Shown here in pieces: positions 53,311 to 64,000 of a DNA stretch of 64,000 nt; position 1 is the stretch's first letter; each line of letters starts with the position of its first letter. Both the position numbers and the translations under genes were made by a program. This DNA is from Hyaloperonospora brassicae (taxonomy: Eukaryota > Oomycota > Peronosporomycetes > Peronosporales > Peronosporaceae). Below the pieces are notes generated by a model. That model saw only the letters and a program-made list of their open reading frames with translations, was not told the origin of the DNA and did no database searches. The stretch lies in the NCBI GenBank assembly GCA_947650285.1, contig CANTFL010001352.1, forward strand, positions 248,001-312,000, in the 5' to 3' direction.

Positions 53311-55264
53311 TTGATATGAGCAACATATCATCGATTGACTGAGTTTAAGGCCGCGGCTTATGATTCGAAAACGAATTTACGTCCTCATATCTGGTGTCTG
53401 CACCCGCGACTGTTGGCTGTAAGTGCAACACGCCCGCTGCAGAACCCTCTCCGCGGCTTCCCTAGCAGGGATGGGGTTGATCACGGCCGTTCAACGGGAA
53501 TTGAAAACGACCAAGGACGTGAGGTTTCATGTGCCACACTAACTTGAGTATACTAGGACCTGGGCATTTTTATTTTCGTGATTGAATGGGGCATATTTTT
53601 TATGTTTCAATTGTGTGGGCATTTTATAATTTTCATATATAGGACATTTGTTATTTTTTCGCGATTAAATGGGCATGTAATTATTTTCTCTTACCTTACA
53701 TATTTATTCAGAAGACAAAATCGATATTGTAACGGGGCACTGGAAGTTAAGTACTGATAGCGCAAAAAAGCAAATTCTCACTTAAAATAGTGTTAGTCAG
53801 TTCCCTTTCACCTTACGCACACGATTACAGAGGATGCTAATCTACTATAATGATAGAGTTTAGCAGTAGCAATCGAAAAAAAACGAATCAAATGTAATTG
53901 AGTCCTTAATTCCTTCTTTGTTCATTAACTTACCGAAGTATACACATATGAAAACATGTATTGTGACGTCTACTCATTACCGATTATGCGCGTCAAGAAT
54001 ATTGGTGAGTAAGTGTTTATCTATGTATCAATCAATGAGTTTACATTTAAGTACCACACGTAAATTGCTGTGCCTTGAAACATTCAAAGAGAAACATTCA
54101 ACTTATGCTTCCTTATCATCATATCTAAAATTGATGATATCCCGAAACAGGATCACCTTATACAGATATATGATGTCCAACTCTACTTTACCTTGTAAAA
54201 AGCGTCTTTGTTAGCAGATTTGCTTTCCTTTATACGTACGGTGTAAGCGAGGTTGCACGGCGCCTGTGTTTATTGCACATATCTCACACATATTGCAGTG
54301 TGTTAGTTAAATCGTCTGGTGCCTTGTTACAACCAATCGCGCTTTGAGGCTCGCTATACCACCATAAACTATACCAAATGTGGTAGTTAAAATCTTCGTG
54401 TTGTATGCTGCGGAGTACAAGTTTCACGCCGGGCGTAAATTTTCTCTCTATTTAAATGACTGACGTCTAGGGAACGCCGTCAATTTCATGGGCTCCACCA
54501 TCGGAGGACGGGCCATCGGCGTATAAATGTTTGATTTAAAGGATACGTGCAACATACCGCGATCGCAAAGTTCCGGCAAAATGACCTTGACGCGTCGCAG
54601 AAATATGTGATCTTGCTGCATTAGCTAGTTCTTAATTGGCAAATCCAGTGCGTAAACGGGTATATAAATGCTCGAACTTTATAAATAATAGTAGGCTGAT
54701 ACTACGGGGTGGGCCTACGCACGTCGACCCAAATCCATTAAGGTAGAGACCTCTTAGTACAAGAGTGTCGAATAAAAAGGTTCAGCTAAAATCTATCGTC
54801 TAATCGAGGGACACCATATGGGCTCGTCGCGCCATCGAAGAATAAAAAAATATCGCATTCGTCCAGTAAATGTTATTTTAAACTTGATGTTCCGACTTTG
54901 CAAAAGTGTGGGTCCCGCGTCTTGGAACTTTCATGGCGGATTGAGCTCTGTAAATACTATCGCATGTGGTGCACTACATTATCGACGTAGTGATCAGTGT
55001 TACGACATCAACTGAAATTTATTTTTTTGTATATTTGGGAGCAAGGGCTTTCCAATTCGATGTAGGAGATGCTCATCAGTCTTGATCTCCGACATGCTGT
55101 CGTCTCGAAGGAAGGTATGATGGAAGTCTGGTTAACAAGAGTATATCTGTCATTTGGTTGCGTATATTAGTATTGCTTCTCTAGCGCGTCTCGTTCCAGG
55201 CTGAACAGACGGGTTTTGACGGTACAATCTTGAACGACCTGTACAAACACGTATGAAACGCGCA
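53311..55264. other. Spacer
   Basis: No supported gene. TGTAACGGGGCAC at 53728 resembles the outer edge of family-3 LTRs (compare 44372), but no far end was found. Confidence 0.4.
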
Positions 55265-55489
55265 TTATGAACCGGCTGGCTCGTGATACAACTCGCAAGG
55301 AGCGTATGTGCTTAGCCAAATCGTGAACTCCATCTTACCCTGTCTAGGTTTTAAAAGCTCTAATGTAGTCCTAACCTCATCTCTTGGCAGATCAAACGCC
55401 TGGTCTTTAACAAAGCACTCGCGTTTTATTTGTGTATCTTGAGGCCCAAGGCCCAAAGTTCTGCACGCCTTCCAGATTCGTCTAAGCAA
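55265..55489 (-). pseudogene. Ty3/Gypsy gag fragment (tentative)
   Basis: The minus-strand frame contains RDEVRTTLELLKPRQGKMEF, resembling the capsid block of element B ([15 protein letters not shown]). Only ~70 codons, no LTRs nearby. Confidence 0.5.
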
Positions 55490-55493
55490 ATGA

Positions 55494-55632
55494 AAATTTC
55501 ACTTGCCCACCGTAATCTGAAGAGAATTTATGGCGTCATAGTTGCACTTGACCACCGTCGTTCAACGAAACATTACGGCGTAAAAATTTCAATTGCTCAC
55601 CGTCGTTCGGCGAGACCTTACGGCGTCATAAC
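55494..55632 (+). repeat. 45-bp tandem repeat encoding 15-residue units
   Basis: Three units of about 45 bp in one open frame (55430-55681). They encode variants of AHRRS...YGV. The frame starts only at a GTG and has no recognised family, so coding status is doubtful. Confidence 0.6.
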
Positions 55633-56204
55633 TCGACGAAACATCTCAATAGGACGTCGTCCTCTACTTTCTTGGCCTTGAGAATGTCTATATACAATTA
55701 TTGGGTTGAATCGGTAGCAGCAGCATGGGTCTGTTGCCGTATCGATATTTCTAAGTATTCAGCACCTAATTTCTTCAGATGTTCAATCCATATATTATTA
55801 TTCAATTTGCCGGTGAAGCAAGGTTGTATATACTTCGGCCATGTTTACTTCATGCTATGTGAGTCTAAAAATAGCGGTATGCTACTCATTCACTTCAAGG
55901 CAAATTACGTGGCGCTTCAGCCGTGCCAAATCTATACGTACACAATTGTTAACTATAAAACCTTCTCTACCACTCAATCGGCTGAGTCTCTCGCCCGTAG
56001 CGATAATCTTCCCTCACCCTTTGATTGCATGGTGGATGACTTTTATTAATATGTATAAAAGTGAGCCACAAAGTGCTCCTAGACGGATAGGGGCATCAAG
56101 ATTATACTGATGATAGTATAAGGATGTGCCCTGTCGCATCATGTACTCGCACGTGCAGATGAAATGGAATATACCGATACAAAGACGTAAATTTACGGGG
56201 GAAA

Positions 56205-56271
56205 GACTGCTAGATTTAGTTAGGTTGCATATATTAATAATATAAGAAACATAACTAAATCTAGCACAGTC
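56205..56271. repeat. Short foldback element
   Basis: Arms 56205-56226 and 56248-56271 are inverted copies (CTAGATTTAGTTA with TAACTAAATCTAG plus flanks) around a ~21-bp AT-rich loop. Could be a minimal MITE or a hairpin of other origin. Confidence 0.65.
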
Positions 56272-56629
56272 AATAAGCCTTCCGTGACTATATATTAGTA
56301 CAATAAAAACGGTTGTAGTTATAAATACCTGGTGCGTTCGTTCATCATTGATTGGACGCGTTGTTGGTCGACTAAATGGCCTATAAAAACCAATATCAGA
56401 AGTCACTAATTATTAATTGCCTCTGTATACAATCTGCAACCAAAGATGTACGTGAGGACAATTAGAAATATGCGACGTGGAGATTAGTAATGCACGACGT
56501 GGGGATTTGGCATGTGCAACTAAACTAGTATATATAAGCGACACGAGGATAAGTAATGAGCGATTAGACGGTTGCTAATGCGCTATTCGACGAATCCGAT
56601 TGATCATTCAGAAAAACTAATAAGCTTGT

Positions 56630-56700
56630 CCTAGCAAAGAGACTGCGACCTAAGGACCTTGATCTAGATATTTTACCACGTTGCCAATTGCGCTAGCTTG
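56630..56700 (-). other. tRNA-like relic (possible SINE head or tRNA pseudogene)
   Basis: On the minus strand an A-box-like TAGCGCAATTGGCAACG is followed about 30 nt later by a B-box-like AGGTCGCAGTCT. The anticodon and acceptor stems do not fold well, so it is not a functional tRNA. Confidence 0.4.
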
Positions 56701-57439
56701 ATTTTACAACATAATATTAGCTCTTATATACCCATATTTGAATGCTGTGTATCCTTAGCTAATATTTTTACATGTGTCGTCAAAGCTCAACAAAATATAA
56801 CGGAGTGTCCCCGTTACGAATAACATTAAACTTCGTGGAATATAGTTACGAATGTGCTAATATACTGTGGAAGCCATGAGGAAGGGAGAAGAAATATATT
56901 AAATTTGTTGTTGAATATAGTTGTCACTATCAGATCCTCTTGCATATACGTACTTATTATGCAATTTATCTTGTTCGAGATGATTGGACAAAATTGCCCA
57001 AACAAAACCACAATATTGTGCCCGGTCATGCTACATAAGTTAAAAAATATTACTTAACCTTTGATGTGCAAAAAGCGTTTTCTGTTATTTTAATTGGCCA
57101 CCTGGAGCACGATCATGCATTTGCGGCTTCAGATAGACGAAATTAAGACAAGGACGTGTCAATTGAGCATAACAGATATGTGTATTCACAAAAATAAAGA
57201 ATTATAACATTATTGCCACTTTTCTAACATCACTATTTCATCAGTCACAAACGCAGTTTCAATTGATCATGCTTTAATTTACTGGCAATTACAGCGTGTG
57301 ATAGAATTTATCTTCGTAAATCAGAGAAGAAAATGGAAATAATGGGCTGTTATAGATTGCACATATTAGGAAAATACCGGGACCAGAGCAAATAAACTAT
57401 AACTTGATCTACGTCTGAATACGCTGCGTACGACCATCT

Positions 57440-58560
57440 GAACAACCGTTGCAATTTGCCGCTTTCCACTCTTGCAAAACATCCATTCTATAGCAACTGT
57501 GGCATGCTAATTACACTGTTATATTAAAAAATTGCAGCCGACGTGGAGACGCGGCAAACATCAACTCGTCGGACTTGACACAAATGTCCACATTTATTCA
57601 CGGGTATATATATACCCTTGTTCGTTTTGCAATCTTATCATTCGTAATTTAGGTATCCAATTTGGACTTACAATAGGTATGAGACGAAGATGTGACCTGC
57701 GTGTGCATTTTTGTATTCTGTTCTTTTTCATGCAAACGCTCATCTGACGTCGTTCATATATACCTGTAGTGTGAAGCTTGAAGAGCGATGTGTAGCTGAC
57801 GACATCCGTCAGAGCTAAGTCGATATCAACATGTACCGATCAAATGCCGTTTTATAGCCAAGGAGGAGCGATTTCAGTGACAACCAAGCGTTTCCATGTC
57901 CACACCTGATGTCTCAATCAACATGTATGTGACACGAATGTAGGAATTTCATTCGTGAGGCAAACTCATTTTAAAGTTCGAGGCCCTTTGTTATTACACA
58001 CAAAAGCTGAAAGCGTCAGTTTAGAAGAGTAACGACTAGGAATTTTGAAGGGACGCGACTCGTGATGCTGAACAGCACGATTTATGACGTGAACGGGTGC
58101 GCCTGATGATAACGGTACACGACCATTGTGATGAACGAGTTACTACAAGTAACTTTCGTAGGAGAAACTGAAAGTAACGGACACAGAGATAACTAGGATC
58201 TTTAGATTATGACCATTTTGTTCTCAATCTACCATCTCAGGTCCAGTTAGCAAAACAACCGTTGACGATTTATTCCGACTCTATAGTTTCGTAATGCCAC
58301 GAACGGCTTTGTTTTATGTGGTCGACGGATGCAACTATTAAACAGTAATTACAAATTTAGTCGAACCTCCCAGAAGTGACGGTCTCCGATAAACTTTATC
58401 GTATCCAAGCTAGCCGGGTGCAAATTTAGGACTTTGTGCCACCACCATCGATACTTTCTCTTTTGCTTTATTGGCACAAATAATCGCAACTATTGTGAAT
58501 TAGCAGCTTAACAAATCGGTTTCTGCTCACTTCTAATTTGTCTGTATTTTCACACAACTA
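57440..58560 (+). repeat. Long direct repeat, copy c
   Basis: Collinear with 45245-46110 in several blocks, with insertions. No effector gene follows it, unlike copy b. Confidence 0.6.
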
Positions 58561-59884
58561 TTCAGTAGAGATCTTGTATGGAAAAATACAGCTATAACTT
58601 GTAAATATGTATGTACTGATGACTAAGACTCGGTCTCGGCAACATCTAAGTCCCGAAAAAGAGCATTTTAGTTTCATATGTTTAACAATTGATAAACGTT
58701 CGTATTCCGACATTGTTTTTTGCTCGTACTTTGTATTGAGGATTGCCTTAACACTTGTGGAAATTAACTATAACGGTTCCTTTGTCAAAGGAAGACTTTA
58801 AGCCCAACGAGCTGCTTTGTTCGTTGCAAGACACAACTCAAACAGAATGCTTCGCTCGCTGGGCTTCTAGTCCTGGGAGAAGGTACTTCTACATTTCGCA
58901 GAATCAATAGCACTAAGTGCTACAGAGCATATCGCTTGACAATTTTTTCTAACGATATTGGTCAATGACGCGTATACAAGGCACGTGTCTTATACAGGTA
59001 AAAGTGCGAAGTGATGGTTTTTAAGTAAACACTAGGACAAAATCATGTGCGGTTTTTATAACGTATAAATTTACCCTCAAATGGGGCAAAGCCTAAAACA
59101 TGCATCTGGCAGCTGAAGCGACACGTACCAAAATGATTATACATGTAACATCACAGTGTCCAAGTACCTAGTCGATAATGGTACCAGTCACAGTGTACCA
59201 CCGTTGTACTTCAGTCCAATTATTGCGTCACATTTTCTGCATTTTAACAAAAACCTAACAGCTATGAGCTTGCGCCAGGCAGCATCTTTGGCGATGTAGC
59301 ATGTCAAGTTCACGTAGTCCGAAACAGTGTGGTATGTGTAGTATAAACCAAATTAATACTGTTTATTATCCTTTACATGCAATTGACGTGCATGTAGCAT
59401 GAGGAGAAATGCTAAACACAAAAGCCATATAAGCGTCACAACTTCTGCCAACCCCATCAATCTATCACTTAATCAATAAGTCGTACATGCTTAAAGTCGT
59501 TGGTCACCTCATCTTAAAGTTCGTTATGACCAGGCCATTTATAGTAGCCGATCGACAGAAACGCGAGCTTCCCAAGACCCCGATACTTCCGGGAAATTTT
59601 CTCATAAAATCAGATGCCATATCCAACGAGGAGATTCTTAATGTTACGGTCGTCCACTTGGGGGCTACAGCCGCAGTTAATGGATATGCGTATTTTGTGG
59701 TGTACCTGTTGTATAATTCAGTGATGTACCACCTACGGCAGATGGGCTGACACGCTGTAAGCCACGTAGATAATTGCTGATCATGGTTTACTCCGGTATG
59801 GAGTTAAACCTTACATATAAGTATTCTGTCACATCTAAACCCACCGTTATAACATCAAATAAACGTCTGTTCGTTTGTAAATCC
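58561..59884. other. Spacer
   Basis: Frames at 58607-58801 and 59487-59750 start with ATG but have no domain or homologue recognised. Nothing else supported. Confidence 0.4.
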
Positions 59885-60147
59885 GAAAGAGTTAGTTGCA
59901 TTGTTGGATGGACTCGTTAGCACGTTGTGCTGTTGATTCTCAGAATGTTGCTCTGTAAAGCTGTTGACTCTCTGAGTCTATACGTTCATTTCCCTGAACT
60001 ACGTTGACTCTCCGATGAGTTGTTCTCGAATAAGTTGACTCTCAAAGTCATCGATCGTTGAACTAGTTGACTCTTTTAGCCGAGTTCTTGTCTAAAAATG
60101 TATAGGCTTTAGAGCTATAGCCTTCCTCTGGCAAGGAGCTATACTAG
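59885..60147 (+). repeat. Diverged LTR fragment related to elements A and C
   Basis: The end resembles A's LTR end (CTTCCTCTG, AAGGAGCT, AGCTTCGCTAC). GTTGACTCT, found once in A's LTR, occurs four times here at irregular 30-45 bp spacing, with a GTTGATTCT variant. The left boundary is not visible. Confidence 0.55.
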
Positions 60148-61606
60148 CTTCGCTACGCTTAAGGCAAAAGTGAGCACCATCAACCTGGTCTACCCGATAT
60201 AGATAGCTAGATTCAAACACTATTCTTCCTGCTTGTGTCGGAGTACCTCCTTGGCGTCTGCGTCCGCTGTACGACGAGCGATCTTTTTATCCACTTGATT
60301 TAGAAGCTCAGCTGTTTCCGCTTTTTATACTTGTGCATGATTGCTATACAAGAACCAGATATGGTCGGCTTATCCTCGCCCATACAAGCGCTACCCGTGC
60401 GCAGACCACATCATGACACCTCGCCATGCTTGTGTTTACCATCGATTTTGCTCTTTTTCGGCCTCTTCTTCGCCAAATTGCCTTCACGCATACCGCTAAA
60501 TTCACAAGACACTATCTTATCGCCAATGCTACCGATTGCACAGGCAATCCCTTTCATCGCCTATTGACTGTAAGCCATTGATGAGGCAGTGAATTTATTC
60601 ACTCGATCTCGAGCTCGTCGTGTCTGCAAGCAGAGGCGCTATAATAGCTCCAGCCGTCGACACGCTGACGAAGCCGAGGGCTCCCATTTTGGACCAAATC
60701 GCCGAGTCGAAGGCTGGCGAGGAGCGCATGCTGTAAGCGAACGATGGCACGACAGATAGCACTGGTAACGAAACGGGAAATCAAAGGACTTCTCTGCGTC
60801 GGTGGAGTGGCCTCAACCTATATTCAAACATATACAATTTCTTTTGTGACGTGTCTAATGCGGCTCGTATGGTCGCGCATCTACTCCTCCAGCCAAGAAG
60901 CAGCTTGGAAGAGATGACGCCATCCATGACGCCGTTCCACATCAAAGATTTATCAGTCGTCTCTACTGCTGTGTTATCGACAAACAATCAACCTCAGTCT
61001 GTTACTATATCACCGACGGTACTGCCCCCTCTGTCCATATTACGTATGCCAACGTTGCGTCGTTCGTGGTGTTTATGGTGTCCTAACCTTTGTCGAAGGA
61101 CCACATCCAGCGTCTACCATTCGATCGATGCAAATGTCAAACGACTCACAGACTCTGCCTTACAGCAAGCTTACATGCCACAACTGACTGATTGTGACAT
61201 GAGCAAACTTTGGTCTTGACGTAAGGCCAATATAATCGACATGTGGTGGATCATAGAAAGCAGTCGAATCCGCTGATGCCTACTTATGGTCATGGTAAGA
61301 CTTGACTCGATGAACGCTGGACTTACTCCGTATACCTTGGAAACGAACATACACACGACAAGTTGACTACCTAAAGCAAGAAATTGTACATCGCCGAATC
61401 TGCTGTTGATGCAGCGTATCAAAGTATAGACAGGGGCTCGAGCGGTAAACAGGTATATCAAGCGTCGCAAGTTATGTCACTTGTGATGTTTACGATGATA
61501 AACGATATGTCATCATCATCAGCTGGACGGCGGTCCTTCGAGCAACTTTACTAAACCGCTTCTCTGTCGATGTGGACCACAGTTGACAATCTCGCCATTG
61601 TACCGG
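60148..61606. other. Spacer upstream of TAF2
   Basis: Open stretches on both strands (60851-61219 plus; 60781-60987 and 60250-60340 minus) but none recognised. The basic minus-strand pieces might be an old gene relic. Presumably holds the TAF2 promoter; an in-frame TAA at 61499-61501 bounds the gene upstream. Confidence 0.4.
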
Positions 61607-64000
61607 ATGATCGGCGACTTTGAGTACCTGCAGCAGCGCGTAGCGCTCCAAGTCGACGTCTTACACCGACACGTGACTGGCGTTGCTGAAGTTGTGCTGG
61701 CGCCACGCGCATCGGAGCTCCGTTTGCTCCGTCTGCATGCGCGGCAACTCAAGGTGCGGACCGTGCGCATTGACGGCATCGCGGCACCTTTCGAGCAACT
61801 TAATTTCCTGGACGAGGTCGTGGACGAGAACTACCGCGATGTCGCCACGTTTGACCTCTTCTACCGCGGCGCTATTGTGGCGTCAAAAGAAGGTGAGTTG
61901 ATCATTGAAATACCAAAGCACGTTTCGTTTCTCGAGGACGACGAGACCGATGAGGCTTCGAGCAACATAAGCGAGCAACAGGCTACCGGTGCTGCGACGG
62001 ACGACGATCCAGTACCAGAGGATAGTTCTACCGGTCATGGGCATACGTTGCTATTCGATGCGTGGGACATTGACCGTCTTCCGAAGAGCTCGACGGGCTA
62101 TAAGCCAATTGTCGTGAGGATCGAGTACGACATTCATGAGCCTACGGGAGGGCTGAGATTTATGCTGCCGGACGAAGAGTACCAGCCGAAGAGGTCCCCT
62201 CATATGTATACTTATTGTGGACCTTTTGGAGGACTGTGTGATGGCGCGCGCACCTGGATGCCGTGCCGAGACACTCTTCGAGACGCCTGTACATTCCGAA
62301 TCGAGCTGACTGTGCCGGACTGGTGCGTGGCTGTGTGCAGTGGGCAAATGGTACAGCAAGTGCTGAACCCGGAGAGCGACAGTGATGGAGTACAATGGCG
62401 AACGTTTAAATATGTGGTGAATCCGAAGACCAACTGCTCGTCGATAGGTTTTGCTGTCGGCCCTTTTCGGCTCTACGTGCCACCAGAGATGCCTCTCATG
62501 ACGCATTTTGCGCTGCCTGAGTGTTTTGAAGATTTAGTGCAATGCACATCGAGGTTGGCTTCGGCCATGACGTATTTCGAAACTGCCCTGGGAGCATCGT
62601 ACCCGTTCAAGACTTATCAGCAGGTGTTTGTGGAGGATTTGCCGGACCAGCTACAATATATAGCTGGCGGGGCCATGCTCGACCAGAACTTGCTGCATGG
62701 ACCAAGAATCATTGACCGCGAGTTGCTTTCGCACTTAGCGCAAGTAAAGGGGCTAGCAGGCAGCTGGGTTAGTGGCGTTGTCGGCATCCAGAGCACGAAG
62801 GACGCATGGGTGCTCATTGGCGTGATTGGCCATCTTGTCAACACATACGTGCGGTCGGTGTACGGTGAGGAAGAGTATGGCTACCGCATCCAGCTTGCTA
62901 TGGATGCACTGACTACGATGGAGCTGACGACGGATCAGCAGTCACCTGCGTTGCTGTCTTCTGAGGTAGATGTGTATTCGGAATATGACCCAACATCTCT
63001 GACAATGCTAGAAATCAAGGCACCTCTCGTACTGCACATGATTGAGCAACGCGTCGGTCCAAAACATCTCAGCATCGCTATCCAGCGTGCAGTATCGGGT
63101 GGGATCGCACGAGAAGTGGCTAGCAGTAACGCAAACAGTGGAGGTGACGCTCAGACAACAGGAGACGGAAACAGAGATGACAAGGCAAACAAGATCAGCT
63201 ATGGCAAGAAGAGCGCTGGACGTGATGATGAAGAAGAAGTGGGCGATGCTGCAGGTGCAGCTGAAAAAGTGGCTGGGGGTTCGGCCGTGGCGGAACCGTT
63301 GACAACACTGTCATTTTTGAAGACGGTGAAGACGATTGCAGGTGCGTCAGGTCAGGATCTTACGAAGTCTTTTCTCTCTTCATGGATTATCGAACCTGGA
63401 ATGCCGTTCTTTACCGTCGGATATTGGTATAATCGTAAGCAGACGCAAGCGGAAGTGGTGTTGCAACAAGAAATTCCGCCTGGTGGAAAGCTGTACACCG
63501 GTCCGATCACAGTTACCATCGTGGAGGATACGAGCGAATACTCATACCAGAAGCGCATCGAGCACAAGCGGCATAAGTTTGATTTCCCGTGTCACTCTAA
63601 GGTCCGAAAGAAACGTCGGAAACGACAGGGACTTGCAGATCCTGACGACTCAGTGTCTGTTGGTGGCCCTGGTATGGGCTTGAATGACACACCTGTGTTT
63701 TGGGTGAAAATCGATACAGGGTGTGCGTGGCTGCGGCACGTCGTGATGCACCAGCCAGACTTTAATTGGATGGAGCAGTTGCTGTCTGACAAAAAGGTTG
63801 GCTCACGCGTGCATGCCGCACGTGCTCTTGCATTATTCCATCGACCGCATGAAAAGCCCAATGTGATGTCATGTCGAGTGCTGACGGAGTGTATGAGCGG
63901 TCTGACGACTCACTCAAGACGATTGCGCGCCGAAGCTGCTCGCTCGCTCGGGATTTGGCAATCAATTCATGCACCACTTACCAATGCAAATACACAGCTT
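61607..64000 (+). CDS. TAF2: TFIID subunit 2 (TAF2), 5' part, runs off the window
   Basis: 798 codons open to the last base, first in-frame ATG 61607 after TAA 61499. TAF2 is a TFIID subunit with an M1-aminopeptidase-like fold that has lost catalysis and contacts core-promoter DNA near the initiator. Seen here: an N-terminal beta region (about 1-260), PFGGLCDGARTWMPCRD at about residues 205-221 matching the conserved M1/TAF2 segment, SSIGFAVGPF, then a helical region in which the HEXXH zinc motif is absent (around AQVKGLAGSWVSGV), as in other TAF2 proteins. An acidic loop after ~125 and a charged insert at ~500-560 are probably lineage-specific. The C-terminal HEAT-like part is just starting. 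No intron is visible. A short 5' exon upstream cannot be excluded. Confidence 0.88.
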   Translation, partial: MIGDFEYLQQRVALQVDVLHRHVTGVAEVVLAPRASELRLLRLHARQLKVRTVRIDGIAAPFEQLNFLDEVVDENYRDVATFDLFYRGAIVASKEGELIIEIPKHVSFLEDDETDEASSNISEQQATGAATDDDPVPEDSSTGHGHTLLFDAWDIDRLPKSSTGYKPIVVRIEYDIHEPTGGLRFMLPDEEYQPKRSPHMYTYCGPFGGLCDGARTWMPCRDTLRDACTFRIELTVPDWCVAVCSGQMVQQVLNPESDSDGVQWRTFKYVVNPKTNCSSIGFAVGPFRLYVPPEMPLMTHFALPECFEDLVQCTSRLASAMTYFETALGASYPFKTYQQVFVEDLPDQLQYIAGGAMLDQNLLHGPRIIDRELLSHLAQVKGLAGSWVSGVVGIQSTKDAWVLIGVIGHLVNTYVRSVYGEEEYGYRIQLAMDALTTMELTTDQQSPALLSSEVDVYSEYDPTSLTMLEIKAPLVLHMIEQRVGPKHLSIAIQRAVSGGIAREVASSNANSGGDAQTTGDGNRDDKANKISYGKKSAGRDDEEEVGDAAGAAEKVAGGSAVAEPLTTLSFLKTVKTIAGASGQDLTKSFLSSWIIEPGMPFFTVGYWYNRKQTQAEVVLQQEIPPGGKLYTGPITVTIVEDTSEYSYQKRIEHKRHKFDFPCHSKVRKKRRKRQGLADPDDSVSVGGPGMGLNDTPVFWVKIDTGCAWLRHVVMHQPDFNWMEQLLSDKKVGSRVHAARALALFHRPHEKPNVMSCRVLTECMSGLTTHSRRLRAEAARSLGIWQSIHAPLTNANTQL

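Noticed and set aside
56790..56818. ATAACGGAGTGTCCCCGTTAC, LTR-edge-like palindrome
   Set aside because: No partner edge, TSD or family block found within 600 bp on either side.
1..64000. CRISPR arrays, bacterial operons, rRNA genes
   Set aside because: No regularly spaced identical repeats with unique spacers and no prokaryotic signals; the content is eukaryotic.

Overview
The window looks like repeat-rich, gene-sparse nuclear DNA of an oomycete (Phytophthora or downy-mildew type). The reasons are a pair of secreted RXLR/dEER-like effector candidates, Ty3/Gypsy elements bounded by TGTAACGGG...CCCGTTACA-type ends, MULE and pogo relics, and intron-poor, GC-rich housekeeping genes sitting in AT-rich spacers. 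The species cannot be named from sequence alone.

Layout. 1-2320: AT-rich spacer with nothing recognisable. 2326-17543: Ty3/Gypsy element A (+ strand, TSD TAATG, degenerate), split by a younger, nearly intact Ty3/Gypsy chromovirus B (6970-14656, TSD ATACT, LTRs differing at 2 of 327 positions by eye). 17549-19947: spacer with tandem repeats. 19948-23893: the only conserved housekeeping block, an M17 leucyl aminopeptidase and a protein with a helical, BAG-like N-terminus, an acidic tract and an Hsp20/CS-like C-terminus. 23925-36131: a MULE-type DNA transposon with ~50-bp terminal inverted repeats, whose transposase gene is split by a solo LTR (35135-35608) and by Gypsy element C (27370-35085, minus strand, same family as A, TSD GCACG). 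37.4-47.4 kb: two paralogous effector loci separated by a pogo-like transposase relic and a solo LTR with perfect TSD. 48-61 kb: relics (copia-like, gag-like, LTR fragments, tandem repeats, a tRNA-like sequence) and a ~1.1 kb second copy of the region upstream of effector 2. 61607-64000: the 5' 798 codons of a TAF2 (TFIID subunit 2) gene running off the window.

Most interesting signals. (1) All three Gypsy elements carry a long antisense reading frame of 433-459 codons. It starts 75-115 bp inside the 3' LTR and overlaps the 3' end of pol, chromodomain included. In B it is fully open. In A and C it is collinear and broken only by private nonsense codons, although A and C share several disabling gag-pol lesions. 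In both families it has a basic/nuclear-type middle and a heptad-rich C-terminus. (2) A and B both have a textbook -1 ribosomal frameshift signal at the end of gag: a heptamer (G GGA AAC or A AAA AAC), exactly 8 nt of spacer, then a near-identical hairpin containing the gag UAG. (3) The shared lesions suggest that A and C descend from an already defective copy mobilised in trans. (4) The effector pair keeps its promoter, signal peptide and dEER region while the C-termini diverge, and copy 1 is cut short by a T-tract frameshift.
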